Source: Unio delphinus (Eukaryota > Mollusca > Bivalvia > Unionida > Unionidae). From it: 64,000 nucleotides of DNA. The notes beneath the pieces are model-generated. The model had not been told where the DNA came from and made no database searches. It saw nothing but the letters and a program-made list of their open reading frames with translations. Made by a program: the position numbers and the translations under genes. The DNA is taken from contig JAQISU010000071.1 in NCBI GenBank assembly GCA_029339505.1, positions 124,001-188,000 of the forward strand, written 5' to 3'. Of this stretch, positions 59,275 through 64,000 are shown piece after piece (position 1 is the first letter of the stretch; the number at the start of each line of letters is the position of its first letter).

Positions 59275-60173
59275 AACCCCGCTGAGGGGCAGTTGAATCC
59301 AGTTTATAGACTGGAGGTCTACCAGTTGATCGTGTTATACTAGATATCTTATGCGTAGTGACGCTCCAAATAGGATCAGTAGCCCTTTTTCTACCCCCTT
59401 CAAGCTCTCCTGGTTCGTATAAGTACCTCACAATGACACTACTACCAAGAATTGGTTGGGAATTGCTAGCGTTTCTAGGGAAATCTTTTTGTGGTTGTAC
59501 GGGTATTGACTTCTTTTTAATCGCGTTGATAGGTTTCATGTTGATTGTTCTAGTAATCTCGTTATTTAGTGCAGTAATCACAGATGGTAATCTTTTAACC
59601 CATTCACGGGATCGCTTTTCTTGAATGAATTCTTTTGCGTATTGATATCCAAATAACCGCTCAGCAATCGTCCGATTAAATCGTTCTACAATGGCCTGAT
59701 CGCGATGTAGCGCAGTATGCCCTCGTCGTATGGTGACATTATGATGTTTCATTGTAGATAACACTGCACCCTGAAATTCCTTGCCAGGATCAACCTGCAA
59801 TAGATTTGGCCAGTGCAGAGGACCTCGTCGATAAATCCTTTCAAATGCAGAAGCGACTTCAGTGGCTGATTTTGTTTTTAACGGTTCTGCTTCTTTGTAT
59901 CGACTTCCAATATCAGCTACGGTTAACGCATATTTGTAACCACGATCATGTGGCAGAAATAATATATCAGCCTGATGAACTTCATTAGGAGCGGTCACAT
60001 CAAAATGCGAGAATTGAATTTGTTTAGGCGGTAGTAGATAAATTTGCCATAGTGCCTGTTTGGATAACCAATTAGCCGCAGTGGTTTTTTTTCACTTTTG
60101 CAGCACTAGCGAGTTTATGGACTGCTGATTTACCCCTCCAGTATCCTCTTGGGGAATAATAAATTGATTCCAT
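59210..60173 (-). pseudogene. INT: DDE integrase, one homopolymer frameshift (copy 2)
   Basis: The N-terminus starts at 60173 (MESIYYSPRGYWRGKSAVHK), the helical N-domain typical of this family. An 8-base poly(A) run (60085-60092 on the complement) shifts the frame; the remainder is open from about 60080. The rve core shows D in HQADILFLPHD, D in LLQVDPGKEF and E in IVERFNRT, with 34 residues between the last two, matching D,D35E spacing. After it comes a chromo/SH3-like C-terminal region (VRYLYEPGELEGG, QLQVIPEDTQLPP). It catalyses insertion of element ends. Its 3' end overlaps the polymerase-helicase 3' end by 65 bp, tail to tail. Confidence 0.9.
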
Positions 60174-60177
60174 ATTA

Positions 60178-60716
60178 TTAATTACCGGCACCTAACATCA
60201 ATTTACTTTTCATAGCCGATTTTATCAAAAATGAAGCCAATTTTTCTTTGAAGGATTTATCAGGAATAGCATTTAACGCATGAATTAATTTCACATCTGC
60301 TAGATGCCTGTGTTGCAAATTGCTGCTTTTATAAGCAGCATCATGAAGGTGACAGGCCTTATCAATGGCGTTTATTGGTTCTTCACCGGGTCGGGACTGA
60401 TTTTGATCATTGAGTCTGATATCAAGTCTGGTTCCCGGTCCACAGTAGCTATATCCTGGAAGGTGCTTTTCTCCGGGGTACTTTGCCCATGGGGTTCCAG
60501 GGAGCTTTGCCAATTTGGCTGCGATATCACCTCCTCGTTTTTTTTAAAAACATCTCCGGATTGTAAAATCTTTGATTTTGTAGAAACAAATCTAAATTTT
60601 TTTGTACCACATGTTGCACATCTACCAGTAAGTGCTGATCTGTTATTTTTAGTTGTAACCGTCGTCACATCATTTGTGCTAGTACGCGTTTTACACTTCA
60701 CACAATATAGATCCAT
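60178..60716 (-). pseudogene. Zinc ribbon plus phospholipase A2 protein in two frames (copy 2)
   Basis: Frame 1 starts at 60716 (MDLYCVKCKTRT) with a zinc ribbon (C5/C8, C33/C36; GRCATCGTKKFRFVS). Frame 2, ending at 60178, carries a parvovirus-VP1-type PLA2 domain: GPGTRLDIRLN as the Ca-binding loop and DKACHLHDAAY as the catalytic His-Asp helix. Frame 2 continues frame 1 if the ribosome slips -1 at an A AAA AAC heptamer (complement of ~60533-60544), or if one A was lost. PLA2 would breach the endosomal membrane during entry. The gene lies 4 bp upstream of the integrase start and 5 bp from the divergent ATPase. It is called a pseudogene only because the frame is not continuous; recoding is possible. 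Confidence 0.8.
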
Positions 60717-60721
60717 AATTT

Positions 60722-61393
60722 ATGTATAGAGATATGGATATAATTGATTTTTCAGCGACTAAAACAAGAGAACCAATTAAGCATCATGCAGCGCTACCAA
60801 ACTCTATCCGGATGATTATAATCGGGCCATCTGGATCCGGTAAAACGCAATTGTTGCTCAATTTAATAATGAGATGGATGAAGTGGGATAAGTTGTATTT
60901 AATTGCCCCTAGCGTAGATGATCAACGATGTTATGAAGTGTTAAAGGATTTTAACGAGAATGCATCAGAAATTAAGGGTGAGAACGCCATTGATTTTATA
61001 ACCGATATCGATGAAGCACCGAGTATTGATGATATTGATGGAGATATTAACAATTTAGTCGTATACGACGATATAATGTTGGATAAACAAAAAAATCCTG
61101 CTAGAATATTTTCCCGTGGGCGTCACAAAAACACTGACGTGATATATGTCACTCAACGCTACACTCAGGTTCCAAAAGTCATCAGAGATAACTGCAATAT
61201 TCTTTCTGTATTCAACGGAGTTGGTACTCATACTCTTAGAAATATTTGGCAGACATGGTGTTCTGATATGGACTTCAATCAATTTCGAGATTTCTTTAGT
61301 CATGCTCAGTCGACTCCGCACGGATTCGCAACAATAAATCTAAATGATCCTCGGACACGATATCGTATCGGACTTGATCAAATATTCGGTTAA
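60722..61393 (+). CDS. ATP: FtsK/A32-type genome-packaging ATPase (copy 2)
   Basis: 223 aa from 60722; an in-frame Met at 60734 (MDIIDFSATK) is an alternative start. Walker A is GPSGSGKT (residues 35-42) after a hydrophobic strand (MIIIGPSG). Walker B is NLVVYDDIM with Asp116/Asp117. A following SRGRHKNTDVIYVTQRY segment fits the sensor strand with its Gln. Length and motif order fit the A32-like packaging ATPases of Polintons and nucleocytoplasmic viruses. It should pump the genome into capsids. The frame is intact, and its last ~20 bp fall inside the TIR. Confidence 0.92.
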   Translation: MYRDMDIIDFSATKTREPIKHHAALPNSIRMIIIGPSGSGKTQLLLNLIMRWMKWDKLYLIAPSVDDQRCYEVLKDFNENASEIKGENAIDFITDIDEAPSIDDIDGDINNLVVYDDIMLDKQKNPARIFSRGRHKNTDVIYVTQRYTQVPKVIRDNCNILSVFNGVGTHTLRNIWQTWCSDMDFNQFRDFFSHAQSTPHGFATINLNDPRTRYRIGLDQIFG

Positions 61394-61659
61394 AATCGTA
61401 AAAGAATTATTAACCCAGAACTGAAAACTTTAGCAGCAGAGAGGGTGGATGACCACATCGTTGCGAGCAAAATTGATTAAAAAATCGTAAAATCTCCGTT
61501 TTTGCAAAAATGGAGACTTTTTTTTTGGTTAAATGAGATTTGTTGGAAACCTGAAATTTTGTTCGAAAACGTTATCTAAAGGCAATATTTTGTTCGAAAA
61601 CGTGATCTGGAAGCCTTATTTTTGCTTGAAATCGTGGTCTGTTCACCCTCTCTGCTGCT
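61371..61659. repeat. Right terminal inverted repeat of copy 2
   Basis: Pairs with 46395-46673. It begins inside the ATPase coding end (GACTTGATCAAAT) and ends CACCCTCTCTGCTGCT. The outer module 61432-61659 is bounded by AGCAGCAGAGAGGGTG and its inverse. Inside it, TTTTGTTCGAAAACGTTATC and TTTTGTTCGAAAACGTGATC form a direct repeat ~35 bp apart. Confidence 0.92.
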
Positions 61660-64000
61660 ACGTAGACTGATAGATCTCTAGATTATTCCATCTTCGTGAA
61701 GATGTATCGAAATACGTATGTCAAACTACATGAAGATAAATCTGACAACATGTAAGCTTATGTCTGGAGACATATGTATAGCCGGCAACCAAATCACATA
61801 GTTCTATATCAATCGAGATTCAGCTATCAAAGTTGAGATGTCTGATATCAGATTACTCCATCTTAGTTAAGCTGCATCTCTCATTATATATCCAACTACA
61901 CATAGCTATTACTATCCACATTAAACAAAATACATCGAGATATTTCAATCCATATACCACTATCTTTGTCGATGTTTTCCAATTCAGCTAGATTCACTCT
62001 TTACATGAATATTACATCTACATATGACACTCTACGTAGACTTATATATATCTACGTATTTCCATCTACGTGCATAGGTATCTATATATCTATAATAAAC
62101 TACATGAAGATAAATCTGACAACATGTAAGATTGCGTTTGGAGATATATCTGTAGATGGAAACCAAATTACATCGTGCTAAATCAATCAAGCTACATATA
62201 TCAACATTGATGTGGTTGAATACAGATGTTTCAAGCTTCGTTATCATGCTTATCTCAAGATATATCCAACTACAAATAGCTATAACTATCCATATTTACT
62301 AGGAAAGATCGAGATATTTCAATCCGAATATAGTTATATACGTTTCGGTTGTTCAATTCAGATAGATTCACATTCTTGGGGATAAATCTATCTACATATG
62401 ACAATCTACACAGACTGATAGATCTCTACATTATTCCATCTTCGTCAAGATGTATCGATATACGTATGTCAAACTACATGAAGATAAATCTGACCACATG
62501 TAAGCTTACGTTTGGAGATATATCTGTACACCGAAACAAAATTAAATCGTGGTATATCAATCTGGATACTTATATAAACGTTGATGTGGTTTGAATACAG
62601 ATGTTTCAAGCTTCGTTATCATGCTTATCTCAACACATATTCAACAGCACATAACTATAACTATCCATATTTACTAGTACAGATCGAGATATTTCAATCC
62701 AAATATAGTTATATACGTTGCGGTGCTTCAATTCAGACAGATTCACATTCTTGGGGATAAATCTATCTACATATGACAACCTACGTAGACAGATAGATAT
62801 CTACATTATTCCATCTTCGTGAAGATGTATCGATATACGTATGTCAAACTACATGAAGATAAATCTGACAACATGGAATCTTACGTTAGGAGATACATCT
62901 GTAGACCGAAACCAAATTGAATCGTTGTATATCAATCAAGATAAATATATAAACGTTGATGTGGTTTGAATACAGATGTTTCAAACTTCGTTATCATGCT
63001 TATCTCAATACATATCCAACAGCACATAACTATAACTATCCATATTTACTAGAACAGATCGAGATATTTCAATCCAAATATAGATATATACGTTGCGGTG
63101 GTTCAAATCAGATAGATTCACATTCTTGGGGATGCATCTATCTACATATGACAATCTACGTAGACTGATAGATCTCTACATTATTCCATCTTCGTGAAGA
63201 TGTATCGATATACGTATGTTAAACTAAATGAAGATAAATCTGACAACATGTAAGCTTACGTTTGGAGATACATCTGTAGACCGAAACCAAATTAAATCGT
63301 GCTATATCAACCGAGATACATATATAAACGTTGATGTGGTTTGAATACAGATGTTTCAAGCTTCGTTATCATGCTTATCTCAACACATATCCAACAAAAC
63401 ATTACTAGAACTATCCATATTTTCTAGAAGAGATCGAGATATTTCAATCCAAATATATTTAGATACGTTGCGGTGGTACTATTCAGATAGATTCATATTC
63501 TTGGAGATAAATCTATCTACATATGACAATCTACGTAGACTGATAGATCTCTACATTATTCTATCTTCGTCAAGATGTATCGATATACGTATGTCAAACT
63601 ACATGAAGAAAAATCTGACAACATGTAAGCTTACGTTTGGAGCTATATCTGTAGACCAAAAAGAAATTAAGTCGTGGTATATGAATCGAGATAAATATAT
63701 TAACGTTGATGTGGTTTGAATACAGATGTTTCAAGCTTCGTTATCATGCTTATAGCAGCACATATTCAGCAGCACATACCTATAATTATCCATATTTACT
63801 AGAACACATCGAGATATTTCAATCCAAATATAGTTATATACGTTGCGGTGCATCAATTCAGACAGATTCACATTCTTGGGAATAAATCTATCTACATATG
63901 ACAATCTACGAAGACTGATAGATCTCTACATTATTCTATCTTCGTGAAGATGTATCGACATACGTATGTCAAACTACATGCAGATAAATCTGACAACATG
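61660..64000 (-). repeat. Satellite array right of copy 2, reverse orientation
   Basis: Opens with the target-duplicate ACGTA (61660-61664) and continues the reverse array: a type B half (AAGCTGCATCTCTC near 61870), a type A half and several type C monomers to the window end. Open frames of 60-122 codons here are monomer-derived; no gene is supported. Confidence 0.94.

Larger units (their letters stand above)
46395..61659 (-). mobile_element. Polinton/Maverick copy 2, complete TIR to TIR
   Basis: 15,265 bp bounded by inverted AGCAGCAGAG...CTCTGCTGCT termini and a short target duplication in satellite DNA. The content from left to right is penton, membrane protein, fibre, protease, core, MCP, pVI-like, conserved unknown, HNH and zinc-finger genes on the minus strand; polymerase-helicase on plus; integrase and zinc ribbon-PLA2 on minus; ATPase on plus. 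This is the core Polinton set. Most capsid genes are open. Polymerase, integrase, PLA2 and fibre are interrupted. Confidence 0.96.

Noticed and set aside
59210..60173. Retrovirus or LTR-retrotransposon integrase
   Set aside because: No reverse transcriptase, gag or LTRs are present; neighbours are polymerase B, PLA2 and packaging ATPase, as in Polintons.
46395..61659. Integrated adenovirus, parvovirus or giant-virus fragment
   Set aside because: The protease and PLA2 resemble parts of such viruses, but the integrase, TIRs, target duplication and full gene set define a Polinton.

Overview
This window is eukaryotic nuclear DNA: two Polinton/Maverick-type virus-like DNA transposons embedded in, and flanked by, a long AT-rich satellite array. 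No host protein-coding gene, rRNA or tRNA was recognised. The host cannot be named from this sequence. The element family (protein-primed-type DNA polymerase joined to a helicase, DDE integrase, A32-type ATPase, adenain-like protease, capsid genes and a PLA2 protein) fits elements of invertebrate animals or possibly early-branching fungi; this is inference from remembered family resemblance only.

Layout. (1) 1-12638: the right-hand ~12.6 kb of Polinton copy 1. Its polymerase gene runs off the left edge on the minus strand, and a rightward block on the plus strand carries a zinc-finger gene, an HNH-nuclease gene, a ~1.5 kb insertion of foreign repeats, small genes, capsid-associated genes, major capsid protein (MCP), protease, fibre-like gene, membrane protein and a penton-like gene, ending in the terminal inverted repeat (TIR). 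(2) 12639-37356: satellite in forward orientation (about 375-bp monomers, many arranged as 750-bp A-B dimers). (3) 37357-46394: the same satellite in reverse orientation. (4) 46395-61659: Polinton copy 2, complete from TIR to TIR (about 15.27 kb), in the opposite orientation to copy 1 and flanked by a short target-site duplication. (5) 61660-64000: satellite again, reverse orientation.

How the genes work together. One half of the element encodes virion parts as a tightly packed co-oriented block (HNH and zinc-finger genes first, then a conserved unknown, pVI-like, MCP, membrane-active core protein, protease, fibre, membrane protein, penton). The other half encodes genome functions: polymerase-helicase, integrase, zinc ribbon-PLA2 and packaging ATPase. 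Genes are nearly gapless, with short divergent spacers (42 bp between polymerase and zinc-finger genes; 5 bp between PLA2 and ATPase genes). Short recurring AT-rich motifs precede many structural genes.

Condition. Copy 1 is clearly decayed: nonsense codons in MCP, core protein, polymerase and the conserved unknown, plus indels. Copy 2 has intact MCP, penton, protease, ATPase and several small genes, but its polymerase, integrase, fibre and PLA2 frames are interrupted, mostly by one-base differences in A/T homopolymers. Two of these could be recoding signals rather than damage: an A AAA AAC heptamer between zinc ribbon and PLA2, and a poly(A) shift at the same place in both fibre genes. The two Polinton copies sit at different positions of the satellite monomer, so they are independent insertions rather than one inverted duplication.
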